DNA from: Periplaneta americana
Taxonomy: Eukaryota > Arthropoda > Insecta > Blattodea > Blattidae
Direction of reading: 5' to 3'
Length of the DNA: 64,000 nt
Assembly (NCBI RefSeq): GCF_040183065.1
Contig: NC_091120.1
Span: forward strand, 172,147,988 to 172,211,987
Shown: one piece after another, positions 53,594-64,000 of the stretch
Layout of the letters: every line of letters starts with the position of its first letter
How positions within the stretch are numbered: position 1 is the first letter of the stretch
Made by a program: the position numbers and the translations under genes
Notes under the pieces: model-generated
What the model was told of the DNA's origin: nothing
What the model saw: only the letters and a program-made list of their open reading frames with translations
Databases searched by the model: none

Positions 53594-54790
53594 AATATTC
53601 ATTCATTTAGTATTCTGCCCAAGAACATGTCTTTCACTACAAACTCAGCTTTCTCCTATCTTTCCTATTTTTTACCTTTCTCTTTGTCTTGTATGATCCA
53701 CATACAGTATCTTAATGTCGTATATCATGTGATATCTTCTTCTGCCCCGAACTCTTCTCCCATTCACAATTCCTTCCAGTACATCCTTCAGTGGGCAGTT
53801 TCTTCTCAACCAGTGACCCAATCAATTCCTTTTCCTCTTCCTGATCAGTTTCACCATCATTCTTTCTTCAGCCACTCTTTCCAGCACAGGTTCATTTCCT
53901 ATTCTGTCTGTCCACTTCACACGTTCCATTCTTCTCCAAATCCACATTTCATATGCTTCTGTTTACTTCGTCGTAATGTCCACATTTTCGTCCCATACAA
54001 TGCCACACTCCATACAAAGCACTTCACTAGTCTGTTCCATAGTTTTTTTACAGAGGTCCGCAGAAGATACTCCTTTTTCTATTAAAAGCTTTCTTTGCCA
54101 TTGCTATCCTTTTGACTTTCTGGCAGCAGTTCATGTTACTGCTTATGGTAGGCCTACATCCAAAGTATTTGAAGCGTCGACTTGCTCTATTGCCTCATTT
54201 AGAATTCGCAAGTTTACTTTCTTTATTTTTCTTCTTATGACCATGATCTTCGTCTTATTTGCATTTATCTTCATCCATACTGCTCACAGCCGTCATTTAG
54301 CTCCAGTAGCATATCCCTTAGTATCATCTCCTCTTCTGCTAACAACGCCATATCATCAGCAAATCTTATACACTTTATTCTTCTACCTCCTACTATCACT
54401 TCTCCCATGTTCAGAAAACAGTTCTTCACTAAATTCTCCAAGTAGATTAGGTGATGAAAGGCATCTTTAACGTACTCCTCTCCCTATTTCACTTCCTTCT
54501 GACATTTCTTCTATCCTGACTTTGACTCGTTGTTTCATATAAAGATTACTGATTAGTCTTCTCTTTCCAATCCATACCTATTTCTTTTTGGGATCCCCAT
54601 AAGTTTATTCCAATCCACTATGTCAAAAGCCTTTTCTAGGTCCACAGATACTACAGACACTTCTTTATTCTTCTCTAGGTACATATCTTTCGCCGATTGT
54701 TCTTAGCAGTCCAATTGCGTCTCTCGTACCTTTTCCCTTGTTGAAGCCAACTGCTCTTCTTCCAACTGTTCTTCCATCTTAGAATATAGG
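53594..54790 (-). repeat. Decayed LINE with (GAAT)n tail
   Basis: Minus-strand reverse transcriptase pieces in shifting frames: VVSVDLEKAFDIVDWNKLMG (motif A), GEVIVGGRRIKCIRFADDMA (catalytic FADD) and LLAEEEMILRDMLLELND. The 3' end is an ATTC-repeat tail at 53594. A short copy of the same 3' end lies at 60020-60140. The copy is old, with many stops. Confidence 0.8.
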
Positions 54791-55077
54791 CCTAAACTTC
54801 GATTCACTTACGTCTGAAATCTTTTACCGTGGAAAGACTCATCATGCCATGTTTGCAGTTTTTCTTGGGAAAGATAAATGCGGTAGCTTCCTGTTGCTTT
54901 CCGCACACCACTCTCTCTTTCGCATCTTAAAAGATCCCCAGCGAGGAGGTGAGGAGATTGGATTTGACTAACTAGGCCCTCTGGACTTCACCAAAATTCA
55001 CCTCAAGGGTTAAATATCAGTTCTGTTTTTGACCCGATCAGAGACCGGGAAATCCCAGTTTAATTAAAATATGTACT
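54791..55077. other. Possible unidentified repeat
   Basis: The stretch TTTTTCTTGGGAAAGATAAA, then GCGGTAGCTTCCTGTTGC, looks like the conserved core of a dispersed repeat, but I cannot assign it and see no second copy in the window. Confidence 0.3.
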
Positions 55078-55089
55078 AAACTCTGAAAT

Positions 55090-55407
55090 GGTATATGGAG
55101 TAAAAGGTATAACCAAGAATTGTATTCTCTTTATGAAGATGTGGAAGTCTCTAAATATATAATGTTAACCAGGCTAAGATGGGCAGGACACCTGATAAGG
55201 AAGAGGCAGAGATCCCAAAGAGAGTAATGCTAACACAGCCGAATGGGACAAGAAGGAAAGGAAGGCTGAGATCAAGATGGATTGATGGAGTGGATGGTGA
55301 TGCGAGAGCTCTTGGGGTGAGAAATTGGAGGATGGTAGCTTTGGATTCCGATGGCTGGAGACGAGTCCTTGAGGAAGCCAAGACACAGCAATGAGTTGTA
55401 GAGCTAC

Positions 55408-55442
<35 letters not shown>
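55090..55442 (+). repeat. LINE 3' end with (GAT)n tail and 12-bp target duplication
   Basis: Direct repeats AAACTCTGAAAT at 55078-55089 and 55443-55454. Encodes RLRWAGH-like codons out of frame, then PNGTRRKGRLRSRWIDGVDG and VRNWRMVALDSDGWRRVLEE, ending AKTQQ, stop, and a (GAT)n tail at about 55401-55442. It is strongly 5' truncated. Confidence 0.9.
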
Positions 55443-55444
<2 letters not shown>

Positions 55445-55869
55445 ACTCTGAAATATGGAAAATTAAAGTAGGCTAGCATTTTTCAACTCTACACATTGTG
55501 AAATATAAAGATAACTGCGAAATATAATTGATATTAGCTTTATTAGTAAATATGTAAGTTACATAGAAATCCTTTCCCTACTTACTAGTTTCCCTTTATG
55601 AGCTCAACACGTCGAAACATTTGTTCATTGACAGAAGTCAAGCTTCGATGTGCAACATGCGGTATGTTAGAAAGTTACAGCCTATTGCCCCATCTTTATA
55701 AGCTATTTGCAGTACTCGAAGACTATCGGTCTAGAAAAACAATTTTTCTGTGTTAGAAATCTGTGATTCCAAAGCAAAGTGTGATAGCCCAGGCCTATGT
55801 CATTATTGTTGTTGTAATTTTTCAGGAGCAAGAATTTAAAGTTTGAACTACTGTATAAATTCATACGGT

Positions 55870-55974
55870 AATATGTATGTATTTATTCACACTGCAAATG
55901 GGTATATACCCGGTGGCAGTGGTAACTAATTACACTTAATAATAAACACAACTAATAAAAAAACAATAATAATG

Positions 55975-56018
<44 letters not shown>

Positions 56019-56590
56019 CATCCTAAATTAAATGAAGCATGATCACTTAAAATAATGTTTAAAGTAAATCTAATTTCTATCTTAATCCTAAGTTCGAACT
56101 AAGACCCACTAGTGTGACAGGTTCATACCTGCACAAGTACCTTTCGACACTACACTTATTTCGCTGTCAACTCACTCACTGCACTGATTCTATCCTGATT
56201 TCACTAACACTTCTAACCATTTCACTATTCAAATACTTTGCACAGCCACTTCACTGACACAAACACATTTCACTTACACAATAGACTTCACTGACACTAC
56301 ACACTTCACTGACACAACACACTTCCTCACTGATAGAACACTTCAAATAACAAGATATCAATTACACCCTTTAAGTAGTGTGTATAATATACTACCGTCT
56401 ATTAGTAAAGTCCTTAAGCCTATTTTTAAATACATTTTTGGTTATTGGTAAAGCCTTTAGTAAGTCTGCACTTAAAACATTCCAGTCCCTGATAGTACGA
56501 TTGAGAAAAGAAAACTTTCCAGTGTCCGTCCTCTGTCTTCTTTCCCTCAATTTATATGAGTGGTTGTTCCTTGAAGAGTCCTATTACTAG
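55870..56590 (-). repeat. LINE 3' end remnant with repeat-rich 3' region
   Basis: The minus strand near 56390-56590 reads NNHSYKLRERRQRTDTGKFS, then FLNRTIRDWNVLSADLLKAL and KNVFKNRLKDF, a characteristic non-LTR C-terminus with a W in RDWN. Downstream (lower coordinates) are short tandem repeats of CACTTCACTGACACAACAC type (56150-56345) and an (AAT)n run at 55973-56016. Clade uncertain. Confidence 0.65.
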
Positions 56591-57212
56591 TAAAACCGAT
56601 TAAGTACACTTTTTGTGTAAAATAAGTTAAGTAAGTTACAGTCCCCAACTTAATCTTTCAGTGCTCTGTATTCTAGTAAAATCGAAGAAGTCCGAAATGT
56701 AGGTAACAAACCAATTAGGCCTTTATACAAAGAATTTATTATGATTTTTCATGCATTAATAAAGTTTTACATAATTGCTGTTTTTACAAATTTGGATTAC
56801 TGGACTTAACTTAAACTGGTTTTACTAGTAGGCTAATAGAATGATATGTTTCATACGGGTTAGAGAGAAAAATTATATAAATATGCATGTCATATTTTGC
56901 CACAATAAAGATACCATCAGGTTGTAGCTATCACATAATCGTAAAATCTCATTTTCGCTACATATCGTCTTTTGCCTTGGAACCACAGAAATATTCTATA
57001 AAAATCAGCACCACAGTTCCTTCAACTGTGAGATACAGTAAGCCTACAGTTATCGAGAAGACTAATATATTTTTATAAGCACCTTATAGGAGGTGGATCC
57101 TAAATAGGCTACTATTGCAGAAATCACATCAAAACAAACGTAAATTAAATATGATAAGAACCCAGCACTGCTTTGAAATTTTTCTCACAAATTAAAGGGA
57201 ATGCAGAATTTA

Positions 57213-57847
57213 CTGGGTGTCCCACTCACTACCGAACCCGGAATTCCTTCGGTAATTGTAAGACTAATGAAGATATTACAATGAAATTTGAAGAGGACCT
57301 ACCTCGTTTTGTGAGAAATGTGACAACATCGTCATACCGGTATTATGTTCTGGAAGTGAACACCATCTGCATCAGACAGTATATTTTGGAAATTTCTTGC
57401 CAGTACATCTGTCACTGCTTGAATTTCTTCGGTAATGTTTGCTTTCAAGGCGTCTATGGTTCGTGGTTTGTTTCGGAAAAATCTTCCTTTGAGATATCCC
57501 CATTAAAAAAATAATCAGGCGGCATCAGATCGGGCTAGCGCTGAGGCCACAGACAGGTTGGCTGGCGGACTGCTACTCCATGTAGCGAAAGCGAAGCTGA
57601 CCACAACACACATTCCATTTCATTCTTCACACAACGAAGGTGTGTAGAGGGGCAGAGAAGGCCTGACGGCCTTATCTCTACCAGGTTAAATAAATAAATA
57701 CTTACTTACTTACTGGCTTTTAAGGAACCCGGAGGTAAATACTAAATAAAATAAATACTACTAAGGTATTTCTGTTTCAATTTCATTGCAATATCTTCAT
57801 TGATGTCGGAATTATTAAGGAAATTAAATGACAAGTGGGACATCCAG
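57213..57847 (-). mobile_element. Tc1/mariner-like element with nested LINE ends
   Basis: TA flanks (57211-57212, 57848-57849) and inverted repeats of about 90 bp beginning CTGGGTGTCCCAC and CTGGATGTCCCAC. The minus strand at 57270-57585 holds a transposase C-terminus: PDLMPPDYFFNGDISKEDF, then TNHEP and further decayed codons. At about 57588-57705 a LINE 3' end with an (AAAT)n tail (GAAGGCCTGACGGCCTTATC) interrupts it, and at 57697-57737 there is a 40-bp minus-strand tail of the AAGT LINE family. Confidence 0.78.
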
Positions 57848-58023
57848 TATATTTTTTGCAAGTAACATTGATGAATGCACAATTTGAACTCTGACATTAT
57901 CTAACAAATATTTTCATTGACTTCCCTTTTCGTCCCTGAAAGTACTTTGTGCAGATTTGGAGAATTATGTCCAGAAATTGAGACTGGTCATTTTGAATAT
58001 TATCACTGATAACTAACTATTGT

Positions 58024-58213
58024 CAGTGCATTTCGAACTGGCAGATCAGAGTCAAGCTATGGACTGTGTTTGCCAAGCGTGCTCACCTCATTTCTGGACC
58101 ATTCACTTCAACAAAAGTCAGCTGGTATAACCGGGATTACCAGTGCTTCAGTTCACAGTTTTCAGTCCAGTGACTCTGTGCGTTACCTTGATCCACCAGT
58201 TCGAAATGCACTG
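58024..58213. mobile_element. MITE with 18-bp perfect inverted repeats
   Basis: CAGTGCATTTCGAACTGG at 58024-58041 and its complement at 58196-58213. The interior has no coding. A target duplication could not be identified. The CAGTG tips are compatible with several superfamilies. Confidence 0.7.
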
Positions 58214-58579
58214 AGTATAACTTACAATACAGTGAGTATGTCATTCTTTGTCTGCAATTCATCTTCTCTGTCTTATTTTCCCATAGGGGAAAGGAAATTT
58301 AATTGTTTCAAGGACAAGTATGTAACCTGTCACAACACATCTCGTTTTAAATATTCAACAGACCATTTCTTAAACTATAACTCCAATAACTACTACTTGA
58401 CCACGTTAACTTCATGTCTCATGAGGGTGGTGGAACATTGCAAGACAAACAGTTTGAAGTTGGTGTGGAGTGGAGGAAAGGTGTCATATGGTCGATCATA
58501 AAATAACTCATCACTTGATCAATCATATTCTAACTTTAAATGTTTTCTTTCTGCTACTGCTACTATTATTACCATTACC

Positions 58580-58640
58580 ACCGCCGCCACCACCACCACC
58601 ACCACCACCACCACCACCACCACCACACCACCACCACTGT
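58580..58640. repeat. (ACC)n microsatellite
   Basis: Tract of CCACCACC repeats with a few CCG variants; it causes an apparent poly-Pro frame that is not a gene. Confidence 0.9.
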
Positions 58641-60015
58641 TGCAAATATTGCTATCAGGAAACACTGAACTTGATAACTATGTAGGGTTGCCATATTCTC
58701 AAATTGAAAATAAGGAACAAATTTATGTTTAGACTAGAGACTAAAGTAGATGAACTGATAGTTGAGTCTGATAAGGAAAGCTATTATTATATTTAAATAA
58801 TACCAGAATAAAGTTTATAACTGAAACAGTTCTGTTACTTTACTTAAACTTTTAAGATATTATTTACAATCAGGCATACATATGCACAGTTTGCACTGAT
58901 TTAAGTAGTTCTCAATGATTAAAGTGATGCTAGGAATGTTTTTTCCTTACCTTTCTCTCATCGTTGTTGGTTAGGGTTGCCGTAATTTTTGTTGACATGA
59001 TCGTGCTATACATGCTTAGGATCAGCACACATTTTGACTATTGAGCACAGTATTTACCTCATTATCTTCGTTAACTGTTTGTAATAGCTTAATACTTTCT
59101 ATCTTCAATTTCATCGATATTTCTCTAGTTCTGTTTACATAGTTGCACATTTCAGGTGATACTTTAATTTAATAAGGTCTTTGGTTCCAAAACTTTTTGA
59201 AAGCACGACCCACTTTCGGTTGAGACTTTTGTTTTGACCCCCTACTACTGTGCTAGTACTTTATCCCATTAGCAAAACAGAAATTCCCGAAAAATCGAAA
59301 ACAGTAATTTTACCCAAAACAGAAGATAGTGGATACCACCTCAGAATTACCAAAATAAAAGTATATGGTCCAACAAAGACACTAAACATTACGTAAATAC
59401 CATTTCTAGTACTTCAAACTGTTACCAACATGGCACTATTGTAATAGTTCAATAGAAATCGAATGGCTTGCACTGTCTATTACTCAGTATCCTAATTTGT
59501 TTACCTTTGTTTTCTGGACTTCTCAGCTTGTTCAAGAGTGTAAGCATTTCGTAGCTAGATGCCATAAATGTAATGTAATAATACCCAGACCTGCAAAAGA
59601 TTACATTTTTGATAACATATACAACATCGTATTTATGCAAAATGATTATCAGAAAACAAAACGAGAAATCTCCTTAAACTTGAAAATATCACTATTTGTT
59701 AATGGAATACAGAGTTCAGATTTCAGAAGCTACTTTCTGAAAACCAAACACACATATCGCTGTATTTTTTACTTTATAACTGGGTCTACTGAAACTTTTT
59801 TACTATTTATATTCAAAGCTGTTTGTTTCTAAATATAAAATAAGTTAAATATGTGTTAATAAAGTGTTCTTTGTTTTATTTTGTAAATCACGACCCCTAT
59901 CAGTTCGGGCCAAGGCCTTTATGTAACTTGTATAAAACATTATAGGTACTGGTAGTGCTACATCAATGCTTGTTTATCACTCTTTGGCAAAATTGACAAG
60001 AACTAGATAATTTAG
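58641..60015. other. Unassigned stretch
   Basis: Contains sequences such as AAAGCACGACCCACTTTCGG (about 59200) and AAATCACGACCCCTATCAG (about 59885), which may be one old repeat, but no coding domain or end structure could be recognised. Confidence 0.35.
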
Positions 60016-60019
60016 ATTC

Positions 60020-60140
60020 ATTCATTCATAATTTTCTGCCCAAGGACAGGTCTTTCATTCTCCAATATTTCCTATTATCTGCTTTCCCCTTTGTCTCCAC
60101 ATATGATTCATTATATCTTAATGTCGTCTATCATCCATTT
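60020..60140 (-). repeat. Short LINE 3' end, same family as 53594-54790
   Basis: ATTCATTCATTCATAATTTT, then CTGCCCAAGGACAGGTC and CTTAATGTCGTCTATCATC align with the first 130 bp of the LINE at 53594. About 120 bp remain, read from its 3' tail. Confidence 0.75.
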
Positions 60141-60600
60141 AGATTGTTGTTTGTTGTTTAGACCGAAGACAAATCTGAACCTCTCAAGCGATACCAAGAA
60201 GGCCTAAAAAGGAGGACATGTCCGGACAAAAGAGAACGTCTTGTCATCCTATACTTATATAATTGTATAATTATGTAACCTGACGGTAACCCCATTACGG
60301 AAAGGAGCAAAGAAAACGAAACTTCAAGAGGAACAAGATCAATTTAAGAGATAGTGCAGAATTCTATGTTTTTGGGATGGACTTTTCCCCTTTACACGCC
60401 ATAAGTATCGCCATAATCGTATAAAAACCAGGCAAGACCCTTACTCTTCGTATATACAATGGTGCTGACCTGAAGCATGCTGTAAAGCGTTCTTTTGTCC
60501 AACTTGGGTACCTGCTCTTCTGTATGGAACTTAAAGAAACGAAAGTAATAACCTAGTCATGATTAGTGTGTGGTTTGTGGCAATGATCATGAGGACAGTT

Positions 60601-62548
60601 CGCACCCCCACTAGAAGAGTGTTACATCTCAAAATATCTTACTTTCGGGAAATGGAGTTTGAAATTTAGTCAGTTTTAGAATTGTGCTGGCGACTGCTGT
60701 GGACAATGATTTGTAACTTTTTCACAACATGGGAGTTCAATCATAACAGAAATTAACTTTTTTGAAGGAATTGTGATTTTAAACATAATTTCACACGATG
60801 TAACCATATGCGAGAAAGGCTTTCTTCGCATTTTAGTGAGATGTAGCGTTAATACCATTAATTGTATTTTAAAATAATTATTTTCAATTAATGTTATTGA
60901 AAATATTTATTTGTTTATAATGATTTAAGGAATTGCTGAAGGAAATAATAATGGAAAACAAAACTTTTTCTATGAACTTTGAGTTATTTTCTCAGAATAA
61001 GGAAGCACTGAAATGTGTGTATGTAGTTATATAGGTAGACCTATTATAATTATCTATTTTCCGAAATGGGATTTATCACAGTTATGCATTACAATTATTT
61101 ATAATAAAAGTCATTCATTACAATAATTATTACATTAGATTATTTATCATCAACTTAATGCCATTCTTCATGTTCAAAGTCCCTGAGATACCATTGTAAG
61201 TTTATTATTTTCTCTTTTTTTATACAGTTCGGTACACATTATATAAATACTGATGTTTATCTATGAGCAATTGACTATACTAACATAAATTAAGAAAGTA
61301 AAACAAACATTGAAAAAAATATTATTTCAGTCTAAGTGATACTGCATTACAAAGAGGCGTAAGAACTGTAATAAACCTGTGGAATGCTTTCACAACTCAA
61401 AAGAGACTTAAATCTTGCTTCTTTCCAACAGGAACGAAATCGAACCATTGATTTTGAGTAGCTTTTGGAAAAATTCTACAGGGGTGATTTTCCTTGCTGG
61501 AAAGAGACTCTGAATAGCTATTTTTATCTAGGAATTATTCTTTAGAAGAAAAATTATTCAATATAAGTCTTTCAGAATATGGTTATCAACAAATGGGAGA
61601 AAAGAGTCATTCGAAAGGCAATGGTTCCCAATATTCTTCTGCGACAAACTTCAGGCTCCTCATTTTTGTTTTCATCATTCATTTTACATATAGGATTATG
61701 GCGTAAGTTTTCGCAATTCTAATTGTTGGTGGTTCCATTGATGATCATTTTACTAACCGCTTACCTCTTTCCATGTCTGAACATGTGAGTTTAGAGTAAT
61801 TAGTATGATATACGACTTTAAAGTAGGTATTTAATTACTATAAAAGTTAAATAAAAAAATGTAGCACTCCAAAATTCTTAAATGTAATTTTCAGGAGCTT
61901 TCTATCACCAGTATCGTATATGGGATTGAGCCTAAAAAATATTTTTCTTTAGAAAGTAAAATGAAGAGGCAAACGGTTATAATAGTATTTATGTGTAATT
62001 AAATATGTTACATCATATGCTGTTACAACTAAAAAAATGTACATACTATATAAGTGATGACAGTTACATGTTTATTTATAACCAAATTTAAGAAGACTAA
62101 AATGAAGGCAAAGTGAGATTTAATTACTCGAAGACTGTTACATCTCAACATGTAACACTGCTTTTAAACTATCAATGCGAGATGAATAGACTTTTACAGC
62201 GGAAGACGTTGTATCTCTTCATGTAACAGTCATCTGGGATAAGGAATACAAAAAAGCAACTTATCCAAAACCGAAGACGTTGTAACTCTACATGCAACGC
62301 TATTAACCACCTCAAAACCGTGAAAACTAGCAAAGCACTGAGTTATTCCGAAATGTAACACTAATCGCTCTTTCGTCAATTCCCCAATACAAAACCGAAG
62401 AGCGTTACATGCGCTTTCTAGCGCCTATTTGACGAACTAGAGTTACAACGTTAATTCAGATGGTAGAATACGTTTTTCTGCATATGAAAATGGTGTTATC
62501 TCAAAATCGACAATTTCATAGATGTAACACTCTTCTAGTGGGGGTGCG
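60601..62548. mobile_element. Unclassified 1.95-kb element with 28-bp perfect inverted repeats and iterons
   Basis: The ends read CGCACCCCCACTAGAAGAG, then TGTTACATC, at 60601-60628 and inverted at 62521-62548. A 4-bp direct repeat AGTT flanks it (60597-60600, 62549-62552). Near the right end the terminal motif is repeated internally: GTTACATCTCAACATGTAAC (about 62138-62157), a variant near 62208-62231, another near 62278-62299, and GAAGAGCGTTACATG near 62397. No transposase is readable; the frames inside are short. A 4-bp target would fit Sola or Academ types, but this is only a guess. Confidence 0.7.
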
Positions 62549-62564
62549 AGTTGTGCACTTCTGG

Positions 62565-62760
62565 AAATTCATTGGAAGTGTTCGACTAGGTCCGCTTTTC
62601 ACACTGGTAATCCGAGTTCCAATCCCGGTGACTTTGTGTGGAATTTGCAGTGGACAAAGACTGTGTTGCGTCATTAATCATCACATCTCCAACCCCTCCA
62701 TGGTGCACAAGAGCAACGCTGTGCGACAGTCTACACAGGTACGGCGTCTTCCTCTTTAAA
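62565..62760 (+). repeat. Possible tRNA-derived SINE remnant
   Basis: A B-box-like GAGTTCCAATCCCGG follows CACACTGGTAATCC, then a body GGAATTTGCAGTGGACAAAG. The A box is unclear. It abuts the element that ends at 62548. Confidence 0.4.
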
Positions 62761-62941
62761 CTGCGTATCGTATACACTAGGCGAGCCGAGCTTGAGCACG
62801 AATGGTAATCACCGTTTTGTTTTGAAATAAATGAGCGTTTCTGAATCACAATTTCACACGGATTACAAAAATGAAATCCGTTTTCGCGTACCACGTCAGA
62901 TTTTTACAATTAAAAATTTTATGTTTTCAATATTTTTCGTA

Positions 62942-63192
62942 TGGGCAGGGCATGTAACACGAATGGGCGAATCCAGAAATGCATATAGAGTGTTAGTTGG
63001 GAGGTCGGCGGGAAAAAGACCTTTGGGGAGGCCGAGACGTAGATGGGAAGATAATATTAAAATGGATTTGAGGGAGATGGGATATGATGGTAGAGACTGG
63101 ATTAATCTTGCTCAGGATAGGGATCAATGGCGGGCTTATGTGAGGGCGGCAATGAACCTCCGGGTTCCTTAAAAGCCAATAAGTAAGTAAGT
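62942..63192 (+). repeat. LINE 3' end (AAGT tail) with 13-bp target duplication
   Basis: Direct repeats AATATTTTTCGTA at 62929-62941 and 63193-63205. Encodes WAGHVTRMGESRNAYRVLVG, GKRPLGRPRRRWEDNIKMDL and INLAQDRDQWRAYVRAAMNL, then RVP, stop, and CCAATAAGTAAGTAAGT. It is the best-preserved copy of the family found at 18440 and 19485. Confidence 0.92.
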
Positions 63193-63205
63193 AATATTTT
63201 TCGTA

Positions 63206-64000
63206 ATATAGTAATATTACACTGTGCTTGTCATTTGTTAGAAAGGCACGACAGCTTATAATTTAAACTTTATTACTTAAAATGTGAAATAATATATTTT
63301 ATTACGTTTATATTTGATATTTATTAAAATCTACTAACTATATCCGCCCTTGGGGGATGTACAAAATTGTATCCTCCCTCTTAAAATGGACCGAGGTTAA
63401 GACATCCTTTGTTTATTCTTGGAGATTTTTATCTGTCTGCATCCAACGTTTTCTATAAACAGGAAGTTGAAATGTTTAGTGTCTCAGGTCATAAAAAATT
63501 ATGAAAGAAATATTTACTCTTAGAGATTGCTATTAAAACAATGAATTAGAGAAATTACAGAGGGTCCCCATACGGTATGTACATTTATTTATGGAAGTGC
63601 AATCCAGCTTATGAGGCTACAGATTTCCTTACTGAGGTAATAAACTTAACCCCTTTTGAAAGTTGTTTAAAAATTAGAGGTTCAGTTTTGTGTTGTTGGT
63701 TGTGTAAAAGTGAAGTGTGTGAGTTCTCATTTTTCTGCGAGAGTACAACATAATAGTGTTGTTTCATAGAAATGTCGAAACGTGGTTGTGTAAATGATCC
63801 AGATTTGTTTTGCTATATATATATATATATATATATGGTTCATATACGTTAGTAAAACAGAGACAGAATATAACAGCTTTTGTAAAGAATACTTTCTTTC
63901 AATATTTTGGCATTAAGTTAGGAGACCAGGACAAATCCTGATGCCCTCATAAAGTATGTCGTAGTTGTGTTGAAGAGTTGAGTTGAAAAAATGGAAAAAG
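63206..64000. other. Unassigned end of the window
   Basis: No gene recognised; an (AT)n microsatellite lies at 63816-63836. Later exons of the TIF1-type gene were looked for here and not found. Confidence 0.4.

Noticed and set aside
53588-54470. Long plus-strand frames rich in Ser, Phe and His
   Set aside because: They are antisense to a decayed LINE whose minus strand carries recognisable reverse transcriptase motifs.
58470-58685. Proline- and leucine-rich reading frame
   Set aside because: It is the translation of an (ACC)n microsatellite with an AT-rich prefix.
51792-64000. Later exons of the TIF1-type gene (second RING half, B boxes, PHD)
   Set aside because: I searched by eye for Cys/His-rich segments next to splice sites and found none; the short Cys/His cluster at about 59535-59575 does not fit a B box.
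1-64000. LTR retroelements, Polintons or viral genes
   Set aside because: No long direct repeats with primer-binding sites, capsid or protease/integrase motifs were recognised; all retroelement sequences seen are LINE- or Penelope-type.

Overview
The window looks like a piece of a large, AT-rich, repeat-dense insect chromosome, most likely from a cockroach or termite (Blattodea). That is an inference from the style of the tRNA-derived SINEs (tail ending GCGTCGTTAAATAAA), the LINE ends with an (AAGT)n tail, and a host gene split into many short exons by introns up to 5.7 kb. No species can be proved from the sequence alone.

Two host genes are clear, arranged head to head. On the minus strand, 18 coding exons between 50788 and 20655 give a complete 1017-residue NAT10 (RNA cytidine acetyltransferase, Kre33 family). 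All exons were placed by reading splice sites and family similarity, and all reading phases agree. On the plus strand, starting 667 bp away at 51455, is the first coding exon of a TIF1/TRIM33/Bonus-type RING protein; its other exons were not found and probably lie beyond 64000. A third gene may end at 6475-6570 (plus), where a strong 3' splice site precedes 31 codons and a stop.

Most of the rest is mobile DNA. 1-6.4 kb: SINEs (one locus a tandem trio), LINE ends, and a mariner with an open 351-codon transposase whose first catalytic Asp is Asn. 6.6-20.6 kb: a low-repeat stretch, then a decayed hAT, LINE ends, foldbacks, a Penelope-like inverted repeat, and a tandemly duplicated LINE end whose two copies give a MITE-filled and a MITE-empty site. 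20.6-50.8 kb (NAT10 introns): two related non-autonomous Helitrons, a Penelope-like element with a GIY-YIG endonuclease, many MITEs, an exact 101-bp minisatellite, a young LINE with a 13-bp target duplication and two rearranged mariners. 51.8-64 kb: LINE remnants of several families, a Tc1/mariner relative with LINEs nested in it, and a 1.95-kb element with 28-bp perfect terminal inverted repeats and internal iterons.

The most unusual structure is at 26.07-27.45 kb. A second copy of NAT10 intron 10 lies in intron 12 between inverted arms that resemble Penelope-like termini. The copied segment starts at (within 3 nt of) the intron's 5' splice site and stops about 44 nt before its 3' splice site, at a branch-point-like CTGAG. 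Those are the limits expected of a spliced intron lariat. Four inverted-repeat loci in 17-31 kb share a hammerhead-ribozyme-like core, CTGARGATG-stem-GAAA. No LTR retroelement, Polinton or viral gene was recognised.
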